64,000 nt of DNA from Kordiimonas sp. SCSIO 12603 (GCF_024398035.1 NZ_CP073748.1:2021520-2085519); one strand, 5' to 3'; shown: positions 27,230-37,893, numbered from the stretch's first letter. Notes: generated by a model not told the origin, from the sequence alone. Numbers and translations are program-made.

Positions 27230-29479
27230 ATGTTAAATCTAAAGCAGCTGAACATTTCTGTTCGGCTACCGTTAGTCATCTCAATTATTGTGATCATCAC
27301 AAGTGGTGTAGTTTCCTTCTCTGCTTTCTTAAGCGCAGGGAACGAAGTAGAGGCACAGGTGCAGGACCGACTGGAAGCGGTACTTGTTTCAAGAAAATCA
27401 GAACTTGGTACATACCTGGCTTCTATTCAGGAAGATCTTAAGCTTGTTGCAGAGAACAGTAACACACTTAATGCGCTCAAAGCTTTCTCTGATGGTTGGG
27501 CGCAGCTTGATGGTGCAGCAGAAGAAGAACTCCAGCGCTTATATATTCAGGATAACAAGCATCCGACTGGTGAAAAAGACAAATTGTATGATGCGCTTGA
27601 TGGGTCAGCATATAGCGAAGCGCATGCAAAACATCACCCCTGGTTCCATGCTCTACAGCAGAGCAGGGGATATTATGATGTTTTCCTGATTAACCCAGAG
27701 GGCGATCTCGTTTATTCGGTTTTCAAGGAACTGGACTATGCAACAAATCTGGTATCCGGAAAATGGCGGGCATCCGATTTAGGCAACGTTTTTAGAGATG
27801 CGGCAAATATGAGCCGGGCACAGGATGTTTTTTATGATTTCCGCCCATATGCTCCAAGCCACGGTGCTGCGGCAAGTTTTATTGCGCGTCCTATCTTTGA
27901 TGATGGTGGCGTACTGGCTGGTGTACTGGTTTTCCAAATGCCGATTGAGCGTATCGATGGGATCATGCAGAAAAGCGAAGGTATGGGAGAAAGCGGTGAG
28001 ACCTATATCGTCGGTACCGACAATCTTATGCGTTCGAATTCTCGGTTTTCTGAAGAATCTACAATTCTTGACCCGGAAAAACGTGTTGTTGGGGCAACGG
28101 TTTCAGGTGCTTTAGCTGGAAGAGCTGGTCTTGAAGTTGTTGAGGATTATCGAGGCATTGATGTTGTCTCAGCCTATGCCCCGATTGAATTCCTGGGAAC
28201 CAAGTGGGCGTTGCTCGCTGAAATTGATGTAGCAGAAATGCGGCAACCGGTGAATAGTCTTGCCTGGATGATGTTAGGGCTTGCCGTTTTCATTTCTGTT
28301 TTGATGGCGGTGGTAAGCACCTATTTTGCCAGAGGTATCACAAAACCCATCAATGAAATGGTTGGCGCAATGGGTAGCTTGGCTGACGGGGACAATACGA
28401 TTGAAGTCCCTCATCAGGAGCTGACTGATGAAATAGGCCATATGGCTAAAGCTGTTAACGTGTTCAAGCAGAACTCTATAGAACGCCGTCGTCTTGAAGC
28501 TGAAAGCAAGGCTGCTGAAGAGGCAAGAGTTCAAGAGGAACATGAGCGGCAGGAGCGAGAAGCTAAAAGACGTGAAGAAGAACTCGAGCGCCAGCGCGAG
28601 GAAGCTGAAGAACGTGAAAAACGCATCATTGAGATGACAGAGTTGATCTCTAACTTCGATGTAACAACGGAAGAGCTTCTTAAAACGGCGTCATCGGCTG
28701 CAACTCAGCTTGAAAGTACGGCTCAGTCCATGAGTGGTACAGCAGGGCAAACCAATGAACAGTCTGCCACAGTGGCATCAGCAGCTGAAGAAGCCACGGT
28801 GAATGTACAGACTGTGGCCAGCGCTACCGAGGAATTAAGCGTTTCTATCGCTGAAATCGGTGAGCAAATCAAACGCTCGAATGAAGCGAATAGTGCGGCT
28901 GCGGGTAAGGCAGATGAAGCTGGTGCTGTGATGCAGCAGTTAAGTGATGCATCCCAGTCGATTACTGACGTAGTGAAGCTTATCAACGACATTGCAGAGC
29001 AAACAAACCTGTTGGCGCTGAATGCCACCATCGAGGCTGCCCGAGCGGGGGATGCTGGTAAAGGATTTGCTGTTGTGGCAAGCGAAGTGAAATCGCTTGC
29101 GGGTCAAACAGCACAGGCAACTGAGCAAATTGAAGAGCAAATTCAATCTGTTCAGGAAAAAACGACCATCGCAGCTGGATCAATGAGCCAAATCCAGGAT
29201 GCTGTAACCATGACAAGTGAGCTCGCCTCGGCTGTCTCCTCCTCTGTTGAAGAGCAAGGGATTGCTACCGAGGAAATCGCCCGCAACGTACAGGAGGCTG
29301 CAGCGGGCACCAATGAAGTGAACATAAACATTTCACAAGTTGCGCAGGGAGCTGCTGACACCCAGGCGGCGTCTTCTGAGGTGCTGAGTGCATCACAGGA
29401 AGTCGCACGAGTGTCGACACATTTACAAACATCTGTAGAGCAGTTCCTGAAAGACGTAAGGCGTGTAATGGAACAGTAA
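27230..29479 (+). CDS. Transmembrane methyl-accepting chemotaxis protein
   Basis: 749 residues. TM1 at about 13-33; a large periplasmic sensor region (about 35-340, dCache-like, with [20 protein letters not shown] and [20 protein letters not shown]); TM2 at about 343-365; HAMP (about 368-420); a highly charged coiled-coil rich in Glu and Arg (about 425-470); and the signalling domain (about 480-749) with tip [20 protein letters not shown] and [15 protein letters not shown]. The ligand is unknown. GAAGGG precedes the ATG, and three CtrA-type boxes lie upstream. Confidence 0.93.
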   Translation: MLNLKQLNISVRLPLVISIIVIITSGVVSFSAFLSAGNEVEAQVQDRLEAVLVSRKSELGTYLASIQEDLKLVAENSNTLNALKAFSDGWAQLDGAAEEELQRLYIQDNKHPTGEKDKLYDALDGSAYSEAHAKHHPWFHALQQSRGYYDVFLINPEGDLVYSVFKELDYATNLVSGKWRASDLGNVFRDAANMSRAQDVFYDFRPYAPSHGAAASFIARPIFDDGGVLAGVLVFQMPIERIDGIMQKSEGMGESGETYIVGTDNLMRSNSRFSEESTILDPEKRVVGATVSGALAGRAGLEVVEDYRGIDVVSAYAPIEFLGTKWALLAEIDVAEMRQPVNSLAWMMLGLAVFISVLMAVVSTYFARGITKPINEMVGAMGSLADGDNTIEVPHQELTDEIGHMAKAVNVFKQNSIERRRLEAESKAAEEARVQEEHERQEREAKRREEELERQREEAEEREKRIIEMTELISNFDVTTEELLKTASSAATQLESTAQSMSGTAGQTNEQSATVASAAEEATVNVQTVASATEELSVSIAEIGEQIKRSNEANSAAAGKADEAGAVMQQLSDASQSITDVVKLINDIAEQTNLLALNATIEAARAGDAGKGFAVVASEVKSLAGQTAQATEQIEEQIQSVQEKTTIAAGSMSQIQDAVTMTSELASAVSSSVEEQGIATEEIARNVQEAAAGTNEVNINISQVAQGAADTQAASSEVLSASQEVARVSTHLQTSVEQFLKDVRRVMEQ

Positions 29480-29507
29480 TTTCCCTAGTTAAAACAGGAA
29501 TATACTT

Positions 29508-30227
29508 ATGAAACTTCATCAGAATACTAACCGTAATGCTGTATCTAGTAAAACAACCTTAGGTCTTTTTGCATTCGCTCTAGGTGTATTTTCGGCGCCA
29601 GCTTTGGCGCAAAACTCAGGGAATGATTTTTCATTTTCTGGAAGTGCTACCTTTGTGAGCGATTACAGGTTCCGTGGTCTTTCTCTGTCAGACAAAGATT
29701 TTGCAATTCAGGGCGGCTTGAACCTTAACCATAAAAGCGGCTTTTATGTGAGCACATGGGCTTCTTCCATTCAAGAGTTCGCAGGGTCTGAAACTGAGCT
29801 CGATCTCTATGGTGGATATAGCGGGTCAATCGGCAACCTTTCCACAAATGTTGGTATAATTGCTTATATTTACCCGGGGTCTGATAACACCACATATTAT
29901 GAGGTTTATGGGTCTGTAAGTGGCACCATGAAGAATATTTCATGGACACTGGGTTCGGCATATGCGTGGGACCAGAATAATATCGGTGGGCAGGATAATA
30001 TCTATGTTTACCTGAGCGGCAGCAGGCCACTGGGCAACAGTGGGGTCTCGGTAAATGGGTATATAGGTTATGAAGATGGCGCGTTTGGCACTGATAAATG
30101 GGATTGGAACGCTGGGCTTTCCTATAGTTTCCAGAGGTACACCCTCGGTGTTTCTTATGTGGATACCAACACCGGAAGCGGTACAGGCTCTGCCGGTGTC
30201 ATAGCCAGTATTTCAGCAAGTTTTTAG
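29508..30227 (+). CDS. TorF-family putative outer-membrane porin
   Basis: 239 residues with a signal peptide (TTLGLFAFALGVFSAPALA, cleavage after ALA) and a beta-strand-rich barrel: SGSATFVSDYRFRGLSLSDK is the conserved opening of the TorF/gcw_chp family, and the protein ends in Phe (IASISASF) as outer-membrane barrels do. Members are proposed porins of unknown substrate. It starts 28 bases after the chemoreceptor stop and may be expressed with it. Confidence 0.88.
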   Translation: MKLHQNTNRNAVSSKTTLGLFAFALGVFSAPALAQNSGNDFSFSGSATFVSDYRFRGLSLSDKDFAIQGGLNLNHKSGFYVSTWASSIQEFAGSETELDLYGGYSGSIGNLSTNVGIIAYIYPGSDNTTYYEVYGSVSGTMKNISWTLGSAYAWDQNNIGGQDNIYVYLSGSRPLGNSGVSVNGYIGYEDGAFGTDKWDWNAGLSYSFQRYTLGVSYVDTNTGSGTGSAGVIASISASF

Positions 30228-30241
30228 TCGAACCTCCACCA

Positions 30242-30321
30242 GGGCACGGTTTTGGGCATACGCTGTATTATGCCTCAAAAAATGCAGAAAAAGGGCCAAC
30301 CCTGTGCCCAAAACTGTGCCC
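30242..30321 (+). repeat. Long inverted repeat between torF and the TPP riboswitch
   Basis: GGGCACGGTTTTGGGCA (30242-30258) pairs with TGCCCAAAACTGTGCCC (30305-30321) over 17 bp with one G-T wobble and a 46-base loop. The motif GGGCA/TGCCC recurs further at about 30329 and 30380. No long T run follows, so it is a weak terminator candidate; it may be an RNA stem at the end of the torF transcript. A second GC-rich hairpin lies at about 30408-30426. No gene is seen in 30228-30452. Confidence 0.6.
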
Positions 30322-30452
30322 CTCTTTATGCCCCTGTTGGGTATCTTCCATAATGCCGCTTCTGCTCAATCGGGCATTTTCCTGAAAAGTGAACCGAAAC
30401 TGCTTGCGTGCGGGCGCGCCCCCGCGTAAACCTGTTCTTCACACAACGTGTT

Positions 30453-32419
<1,967 letters not shown>

Positions 32420-32450
32420 TTGAAATACTATTTAAAAGTTGTATTTATTA

Positions 32451-32480
32451 AAGCCGAGGCAATTACGCCTCGGCTTTTTT
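32451..32480 (+). terminator. Terminator after thiC
   Basis: Perfect 10-bp stem AAGCCGAGGC / GCCTCGGCTT with a 6-base loop, followed by TTTT. It isolates thiC from the following AT-rich gene. Confidence 0.93.
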
Positions 32481-32522
32481 ATTAGCTAATTTAAACGATT
32501 GCATAATATACGGGGGAATAAG

Positions 32523-33977
32523 ATGCGATTTTCACAGGCATTTGGATTAAATAAGAGGCAATCTCAGTTGGATTTCGTTGATATTGATGTATCGCGCGAC
32601 TTCCCTTTATATATTGATCCTGCAACCTTTTTATCCAGAGATGATGAATTCAGTATTAAGTGTAGTACTGATATAGCAGATTTTTTCGAACACATTTTTG
32701 AGGCTATTAAGCAGAAGAAATTTCGGAAGGGGCTAAAGTTACTAGAAGGATTGCGGGAGCCTAATGAGGTTTATTTGGGTGTTTCTAAGGGGAAGCCTAA
32801 TGGACGTGGTGTCGGTAAGGTGCAAGCCCAAGCAATCTTTCAGAGCTTAGTTAACAGTAAAGCAGCAAGTACCGGTTTATTAACTGACTTATCTGATTGT
32901 GCGCTATTTGTCCCTGGTATTGGCCCCGATAAAATTTCAGATATAACCACGAATATTATTAGAAGACATTTGATTGAATACACTCAAAATCAATGTCGGC
33001 TTCACGGCATTGATCTTGATGATGAAGTTCCTTCGGGAATTTTTTGGGACTATGAAAAAGGTTGTTGGCATACTGGCGAGTATGTCAACTTGCCATTGGT
33101 TGATGGGAACGTGGTTATTCTTGTGCCAAAAAGGTTTGTTAAGTGGCCAGGTTCAATGCAATCTTTGAGCAATAAATACTATACACATTTTGTATCCAAC
33201 TTCATTCGTGAAGAACAATTGGAAACGAATGGCGCGTTAGTGCAAGTCGCTCAAACCACAAAAAGACGTTATGTACTAAAAAAAGATATTGAGAAGACAT
33301 TCCCTCAAACAAAGGGTTTTTTGGTCGACTTTTCTGAGGAAAATCCCAAAGTTTTTAGACAATTTAAAGAGAGTTTAGGGCTTACTAATCCGATATCGGA
33401 TAAGGAATTTCTAGCTAAATATGAAGAAGATTATTCGCCAGTAGATTTTGGTGATGTTTTAATCAAAAGGCTTGGAGAGATACCGGCAGGTAGAGCTTCG
33501 GCAAATGAATATCATCGTTTTATAGCGGGGGTGTTAAGCTATTTATTTTACCCTGATTTAGTATGCCCTGAAATCGAATACTCAATACATTCCAGTCGAA
33601 AAAAAATAGATATTAAATACACTAATGCAGCTGATAAAGGTTTCTTTCGAAGGGCTTTTCTAGACTCAAAAATTCAAGCTCGGAAAATTATGATCGAGTG
33701 TAAGAATTATTTCAAAGACATTGAAAACCCTGAGATAGACCAGATGTCAGGGCGGTTTAGTACATTAAGAGGTCAGCTTGGGTTTTTAATATTCCGGTCG
33801 AGCGATAATATGGAAACCGTTTTAGCTCGATGCCAAGATACAGCTCGCGATGGTAGAGGTTTTATCATTCCTATCTGTGACGAAGATATTATTTGTATGA
33901 TTGGCTACGCGCAGAAGGTTGATGGCCGTAAATTGGATAGATTCCTACAAAAACGCTTTAACGAACTTCTTAAGTAG
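32523..33977 (+). CDS. Unknown protein with C-terminal PD-(D/E)xK-like nuclease motif
   Basis: 484 residues from the ATG at 32523, chosen for CGGGGGAATAAG upstream. I do not recognise the family. The N-terminal two thirds are soluble, with a recurring acidic segment (PLYIDPATFLSRDDEF) and VPGIGPDKISDITTNIIRRH, a possible helix-hairpin or DNA-binding piece. Near the C-terminus, RKKIDIKYTN (Asp363) is followed by KIMIECKNYF (Glu392-Cys-Lys394), the D...ExK spacing of restriction-type nucleases, and then by QLGFLIFRSS. It stands alone, is AT-rich, and has no obvious methyltransferase or ATPase partner. A defence or restriction role is inference. Confidence 0.65.
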   Translation: MRFSQAFGLNKRQSQLDFVDIDVSRDFPLYIDPATFLSRDDEFSIKCSTDIADFFEHIFEAIKQKKFRKGLKLLEGLREPNEVYLGVSKGKPNGRGVGKVQAQAIFQSLVNSKAASTGLLTDLSDCALFVPGIGPDKISDITTNIIRRHLIEYTQNQCRLHGIDLDDEVPSGIFWDYEKGCWHTGEYVNLPLVDGNVVILVPKRFVKWPGSMQSLSNKYYTHFVSNFIREEQLETNGALVQVAQTTKRRYVLKKDIEKTFPQTKGFLVDFSEENPKVFRQFKESLGLTNPISDKEFLAKYEEDYSPVDFGDVLIKRLGEIPAGRASANEYHRFIAGVLSYLFYPDLVCPEIEYSIHSSRKKIDIKYTNAADKGFFRRAFLDSKIQARKIMIECKNYFKDIENPEIDQMSGRFSTLRGQLGFLIFRSSDNMETVLARCQDTARDGRGFIIPICDEDIICMIGYAQKVDGRKLDRFLQKRFNELLK

Positions 33978-34006
33978 CTGGGTGAATCCGAACAAATGTA
34001 GGCTAC
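32523..34006 (+). other. AT-rich island holding a solitary nuclease-like gene
   Basis: From 32523 to about 34006 base composition is visibly more AT-rich than thiC before it, with frequent ATA, AGA and TTA codons. The island contains one gene. No integrase, repeats or tRNA were seen at its edges, so transfer is inferred from composition only. Confidence 0.4.
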
Positions 34007-34064
34007 GCTCGTGTATCATGCGATAATGTGTGTATTTTATCATTATTGTGATGTTGAATATGAA

Positions 34065-34088
34065 AAGGGTGCAAATGTTTGCACCCTT
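34065..34088 (-). terminator. Terminator-like perfect inverted repeat (minus-strand reading)
   Basis: AAGGGTGCAAA / TTTGCACCCTT is a perfect 11-bp stem with a 2-base centre. On the minus strand it is followed by TTTTC, so it can end transcripts of the minus-strand genes to its right. The core GGTGCAAA also occurs in the inverted repeat at 13609-13644. Confidence 0.6.
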
Positions 34089-34107
34089 GATGAAGTTATT
34101 TCTAGAG

Positions 34108-34230
34108 TTAGGCCGCAGCGCGCTTTGAGCGTTCCTCTCGCTGGAGCATAAACCATTCTACAATCAGCAGGTTTGGTACCCAGCTTATCCAGGCCAGCAA
34201 GGGGTGAAGCTCCCTGAAAATACCTTGGTA
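34108..34230 (-). pseudogene. 3' remnant of a second DUF2306 gene
   Basis: The minus strand reads FRELHPLLAWISWVPNLLIV then EWFMLQREERSKRAAA and a TAA stop at 34108-34110. This matches the C-terminus of the intact DUF2306 protein 850 bases to the right (SEFYPVLAWISWVPNLLIVE and so on), with several substitutions. The first 170 or so residues are missing; the neighbouring gene 34239-34829 occupies that place. Bases 34135-34191 are identical to 34985-35041. Confidence 0.8.
34135..34191. repeat. 57-bp direct repeat, copy 1 (inside DUF2306 remnant)
   Basis: Identical, in the same orientation, to 34985-35041. Sequence similarity outside the 57 bases drops sharply on the right side and is patchy on the left. 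Confidence 0.92.
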
Positions 34231-34238
34231 CAGTTTTT

Positions 34239-34829
34239 CTATTTCACTTTGCCTTGCTGTATCATTTTACTGATATGCTTGGTTACCAGTCTGGTGGTCG
34301 TGTCGAAGGATAAACGCATTTTGCGGCTCTCCCGGCCTCCAAATTGCGATTTCACCTTTCTTTCTTCGAGCAGACGAATGTCGCTATCGATAGAGAAATA
34401 AGCTTCTGCGCCGCTTTTATCCAGCGTTATAAACTCTTCTTTCAGGGATGGTTTGGAGTTTTTGATGGTATCATATGTAATGTAGGTGCCGTTTTTGTAG
34501 GTTTTCAAATTGAAAACCACAAAGCGCACTACGCGGTCATGGAAGAAAAGGCGGCCATTTGAATCTATTTCTGACCATGTTCTGTATATATAGCCTCTGT
34601 CTTTCTCGGTCGTATTAGCGGGCCTGTATAGTTGATAGAGAGTACGAATGTTTTCGTTCCGGCCCGATACAATTTTACTATAGGCACGCCCAATAAAACG
34701 AAGGTCAGCTTCATCATCGCAGGAGAATTCAAGCAGGCCGCAATCCTGATCTTTTGCCGTGGCAGCAGCTAGGCCGGGACCAGTGAAAAGGATTGCCAGT
34801 GATAGAAATAGCAGTTTGGCTTTGTGCAT
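34239..34829 (-). CDS. Exported protein of unknown function, outer-membrane lipoprotein-sorting-like
   Basis: 196 residues from the ATG at 34829, which has GGGGGAATACATC upstream. A signal peptide (LLFLSLAILFTGPGLAAA) is followed by a mature part that is probably beta-rich: YIYRTWSEIDSNGRLFFHDR, RFVVFNLKTYKNGTYITYDT, RKMRLSFDTTTRLVTKHI. The pattern faintly recalls LolA-like or DUF4292-like folds, but I cannot assign a family. It lies between two 57-bp direct repeats, in the place of the lost 5' part of a DUF2306 gene. Confidence 0.65.
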   Translation of the reverse strand: MHKAKLLFLSLAILFTGPGLAAATAKDQDCGLLEFSCDDEADLRFIGRAYSKIVSGRNENIRTLYQLYRPANTTEKDRGYIYRTWSEIDSNGRLFFHDRVVRFVVFNLKTYKNGTYITYDTIKNSKPSLKEEFITLDKSGAEAYFSIDSDIRLLEERKVKSQFGGRESRKMRLSFDTTTRLVTKHISKMIQQGKVK

Positions 34830-34957
34830 GATGTATTCCCCCAATGACGCATGCTTCATGAATTAAACTATGTGCATAATAGTTATTTCAATTTAAATAC
34901 CTATCAAGAAAACATATTCATAGCCCCATTATGCCAGCATAAAGGGGCATGTGTTTT

Positions 34958-35569
34958 TTATGCCGCAGCGCGCTTTTCGCGTTTCTCTCGCTGGAGCATA
35001 AACCATTCTACAATCAGCAGGTTTGGTACCCAGCTTATCCACGCAAGCACAGGGTAAAATTCACTGAATTTCATGCCTGCGGCGAAGGAAAGGCCCAGAT
35101 AAATGCGGAGTGTTACACCTGAGAGGGTGAGCGCATAGCTGCGGATCATCCAGCGGCGATGCTCCGCCACATTCTTGGCGCGGATGCTGGTATAGGCCAT
35201 GCTCACTGACCAGAACCAGATGATTGCCATCAGCCCAAAACCCACTTTTGCCACGAGCCCGCCATACGCGCTCAGCGCCAGTGCAAAGCCCGCAACTGCG
35301 CTCAAAAGTACAGAAAGCACATACACGCGGCCCATCCAGCGGTGCAGGTTTATGCGTTTGGCGCGGAAGCCCTCAAGGAACTGAAATGGCCCGATTGCCA
35401 TGGCAAGAAAGCCAAAGAACAGGTGCCCATATGCTGCCACAGGGGTGGTTTCAAACATGTTTGATGCAAAATTAGAGCGCAGGTCTGGCGCAGCTACATT
35501 CGTGAGCGCATAGCCTGCTACACCGAGTGCGAGCACGGTCATGGTAAGCCACAGAATTTTCCGGGTCAT
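34958..35569 (-). CDS. DUF2306 membrane protein
   Basis: 203 residues from the ATG at 35569, preceded by GAGGAGGAACC; longer upstream frames were not used. Six or so hydrophobic helices; AAYGHLFFGFLAMAIGPFQF-type opening and NLHRWMGRVYVLSVLLSAVA are typical of DUF2306, and HRRWMIRSYALTLSGVTLRI follows. Function is unknown. Its last 57-bp stretch is repeated in the remnant at 34108-34230. Confidence 0.85.
   Translation of the reverse strand: MTRKILWLTMTVLALGVAGYALTNVAAPDLRSNFASNMFETTPVAAYGHLFFGFLAMAIGPFQFLEGFRAKRINLHRWMGRVYVLSVLLSAVAGFALALSAYGGLVAKVGFGLMAIIWFWSVSMAYTSIRAKNVAEHRRWMIRSYALTLSGVTLRIYLGLSFAAGMKFSEFYPVLAWISWVPNLLIVEWFMLQREKREKRAAA
34985..35041. repeat. 57-bp direct repeat, copy 2 (3' end of intact DUF2306 gene)
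   Basis: Second copy of the direct repeat described at 34135-34191. The two copies flank about 790 bases containing the unknown exported protein. Confidence 0.92.
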
Positions 35570-35694
35570 GGATTGGTTCCTCCTCAAGCTGTCGTTATTG
35601 CTTTGCATATGTGTGGCGGTGTTTTCACCGCTCTTATGCATGTTACGCTAACTGAGCTGTTGTGGATTTGCAACCATTCGCTCTAAACCAAAGG

Positions 35695-36111
35695 TTAGGC
35701 CTGTTTTGGTTTGAGCATATAGCGGCTCACCTTCCAGTAGCTGATACCGCAGATAAGCCCGGTAATTATATAAGGCATAGATGTGCCGAAGGGGAAAAAG
35801 ATACCAAAGCTGATGCCGATAAGACCGCCAAAAGCTGTGGTGGTGACTGGGCTTTCCCAGAAAACTTCCCGAACCAGCAGCCAGAGCCCCAATATAAACG
35901 GGGTAAACAGGAGACCAATAAATGAGGTTACAAGGAATAGATCGGTGAATTTATCAAGCACCGAAGAAAAGAGCGTGGGGCCAATACGGTCAAGCTCATA
36001 ATCAACAACATGATATATACAGAACCCCACCATGCCCACAAGCCATGACAGGCAAATGGCCCCATATGTTTTGAAAGCGCCCAGATGCTGTTTTTGCGTG
36101 CCCTCTGCCAC
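35695..36111 (-). CDS. Small membrane protein of unknown function
   Basis: 138 residues with four hydrophobic helices (about 14-34, 55-82, 90-106, 108-125). No family recognised. It starts with GTG, which overlaps the stop of the SemiSWEET gene (TAGTG), so the two are translationally coupled. Confidence 0.7.
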   Translation of the reverse strand: MAEGTQKQHLGAFKTYGAICLSWLVGMVGFCIYHVVDYELDRIGPTLFSSVLDKFTDLFLVTSFIGLLFTPFILGLWLLVREVFWESPVTTTAFGGLIGISFGIFFPFGTSMPYIITGLICGISYWKVSRYMLKPKQA

Positions 36112-36383
36112 TAGCCTTCACCCCGCCGTGTGTTGTTTATTTTTTTAACGAGTATGCTGCTGGCAAGGACAAGAGTGAAGCTGTTGGCGGCAATAAGCGG
36201 ATAGCTCATCAGCATAAAGCCATATGTAAGCCAAAGTGCTACGCCAAGTGTGAACAGGCTATACATACCAAGGGATATGCTTTTCGTATCATTCGTGCGC
36301 CATACCATCAGCGCTTGCGGCAAAAAGGCAAAGCTGGTGAGAAAGGCGGCGACATAGCCGATAAGCTCAATAGATAATGGCAT
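36111..36383 (-). CDS. SemiSWEET-type sugar transporter
   Basis: 90 residues, three helices, a half-size SWEET that works as a homodimer. IGYVAAFLTSFAFLPQALMV contains the PQ loop, and NDTKSISLGMYSLFTLGVAL and NSFTLVLASSILVKK complete the fold. Such proteins allow passive passage of small sugars across the inner membrane. GGGGCCAAATCACC precedes the ATG. Operon with the small membrane protein gene. Confidence 0.9.
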   Translation of the reverse strand: MPLSIELIGYVAAFLTSFAFLPQALMVWRTNDTKSISLGMYSLFTLGVALWLTYGFMLMSYPLIAANSFTLVLASSILVKKINNTRRGEG

Positions 36384-36561
36384 GGTGATTTGGCCCCGAA
36401 CGCGGTGTAACTGTTACTGTGCCTTTCATAGCAGATTTCCCCCCGCCTACAAGCATGTTGCTGGTTACCTCTATATACATTCTAAAATAGAATAACACTC
36501 GCATATGCTTTTTTTCTTTGGGCTTTTGCGAAGCTCCTGTACCCTCTGGTGTGTGTTGTTG

Positions 36562-36571
36562 AGAGTACTCT
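36562..36571. promoter_or_regulatory. Perfect palindrome upstream of the reb operon
   Basis: AGAGTACTCT, a perfect 10-base palindrome 26 bases before the first reb ATG. It could be an operator. It is short enough to be chance. Confidence 0.3.
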
Positions 36572-36596
36572 TAATGATTTTTTTGGGGAATTTATT

Positions 36597-36803
36597 ATGG
36601 CAGTGCCAACACCAGTGAATGGTCAGATTACAGATGCGGTAACTCAGGCTAATATTACAGTTCTTGCGCAGGCCCCGGCAATGGCGATGGGTTCGCTTTA
36701 TCAGGCTCAGGCTAATGCGCTTTCCATTTTATTTGCAAATTCTGTGGATGCACAGGCCAAACTCGCGGATAGTTTTGAAGCCATTACCGACGAACGCACA
36801 TAA
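36597..36803 (+). CDS. rebB: RebB-family R-body protein (first copy)
   Basis: 68 residues. VNGQITDAVTQANITVLAQA then PAMAMGSLYQAQANALSI matches the RebB family, whose members polymerise into R-bodies, ribbons that coil in the cytoplasm and extend like springs. These were described in the Paramecium symbiont Caedibacter, where they act in killing, and are widely found in free-living proteobacteria. The ATG at 36597 follows TTGGGGAAT. First of three consecutive reb-like genes. Confidence 0.88.
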   Translation: MAVPTPVNGQITDAVTQANITVLAQAPAMAMGSLYQAQANALSILFANSVDAQAKLADSFEAITDERT

Positions 36804-36838
36804 TTTCCGGCGTTAACGACAACGCATAAGGATTTTTT

Positions 36839-37102
36839 ATGGCGGATAGTTCAGGCAGTTTGAACAGGCAAATCACAGAAGCAGTGGATTATGCGAACCA
36901 GCGGGTGCTGGGTGAAAGCGGGCGCGTGGCCTCTGGTGTGCTTCAGCAATCTGCGGCGACATCACTTTCGGTGTTGTTTGCAAGCAGCGTGCAGGCAAAC
37001 CAGAGGCTCCACTTGCTGGCAGACCAGATTACCGCCGAGAGTGCAGCGCGCATGCGGATTGGTGCTGTAGCTTCTTCAGGTAAGGCGAAAGGCAAAGCAT
37101 GA
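36839..37102 (+). CDS. RebB-family R-body protein (second copy)
   Basis: 87 residues; begins NRQITEAVDYANQRVLGESG and continues LQQSAATSLSVLFASSVQAN. It aligns along its length with the first copy (QIT-AV-AN-VL ... A-LS-LFA-SV-A ... IT-E), so it is a diverged paralogue with a longer basic tail (SGKAKGKA). It lies 35 bases after the first gene and overlaps the third by 4 bases. Confidence 0.85.
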   Translation: MADSSGSLNRQITEAVDYANQRVLGESGRVASGVLQQSAATSLSVLFASSVQANQRLHLLADQITAESAARMRIGAVASSGKAKGKA

Positions 37103-37764
37103 CACAGGAAAATGATGCAGACCTTGTTGAAGAAAACATAAATGCTGATACAGCCGATGCACCTGAGGCAGAGGCGTCTTCCGGTGATGATAATGTGGTT
37201 GATATCGCTGAAAATATTTCGGCGGACGCGAATGATCGAGAGGAGGCATTCGCGGACCATGCCGAAGTGGGAGAAGACCACGAGCTCGCAGAAGAAGCCT
37301 TACGGGCTGCAGAACATGCCACAGCGAGTTCAGAGGATAATGTAGCGACCATGGCTGCAAGCCCTGAAGAGGCGCAGGCCCAGTTTGCTGAACTGGCGGG
37401 TAGCATTGCAACGGGCGAAGGGGCCGCTGATTTAGCGCTTTCGAGCCTCTGTCAATCATACGCGCATGCGCTCTCTCTCGCTTTTCATGATGCGGTGCTT
37501 AACCAACAGCGGCGGTCAGCCTTAGGGCAGGCCGCAGTTGCACGGGCAGCGGAAACCATTCAGGACGCAAAGCCTGAAGACTTTGAAACCCAACTCTCCC
37601 AACTGGTGAAAGGGCTTGATGCGCTTGGTGTTTCCGCCTCCCGTGAAATGGAAACATTTATGGGGCTTTCAAAGCAGTTCAGCGTCGCGACAGAGCAGTT
37701 GATGCAAGTGCGGCAGATGACAGAAGCGTCGACGAACACGTCAGACGCAGTGGCCGCTGAATAG
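37099..37764 (+). CDS. Acidic protein with C-terminal RebB-like domain
   Basis: 221 residues. The first 100 are very rich in Asp, Glu and Ala and probably disordered. From about 115 a RebB-like segment follows (AADLALSSLCQSYAHALSLA then FHDAVLNQQRR), then a helical tail. It overlaps the second copy by 4 bases (ATGA). The acidic N-terminus with a Reb domain suggests a variant assembly or regulatory subunit; this is inference. Confidence 0.75.
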   Translation: MTQENDADLVEENINADTADAPEAEASSGDDNVVDIAENISADANDREEAFADHAEVGEDHELAEEALRAAEHATASSEDNVATMAASPEEAQAQFAELAGSIATGEGAADLALSSLCQSYAHALSLAFHDAVLNQQRRSALGQAAVARAAETIQDAKPEDFETQLSQLVKGLDALGVSASREMETFMGLSKQFSVATEQLMQVRQMTEASTNTSDAVAAE

Positions 37765-37796
37765 ACCCGATACTAATTTCATTAGCCAAGCCAACA

Positions 37797-37821
37797 TCAG
37801 AGCGGAGAATATTCGCTCTGA
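37797..37821 (+). terminator. Probable terminator of the reb operon
   Basis: TCAGAGCG / CGCTCTGA 8-bp stem with a 9-base loop followed by ATTTCT. The T run is weak. Confidence 0.55.
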
Positions 37822-37893
37822 ATTTCTACATCTCCCTTTAAGTTTGGATTCTCATACCCATATCAAATTCCTGAGGATTTGAGGGAGAGTTTT

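Noticed and set aside
30242-30321. Terminal inverted repeats of an insertion sequence
   Set aside because: Only about 46 bases lie between the arms and no transposase or target duplication is present.
34135-35041. Mobile element bounded by att sites
   Set aside because: The direct repeats fit, but no integrase, recombinase or tRNA is nearby; recombination between paralogues is simpler.
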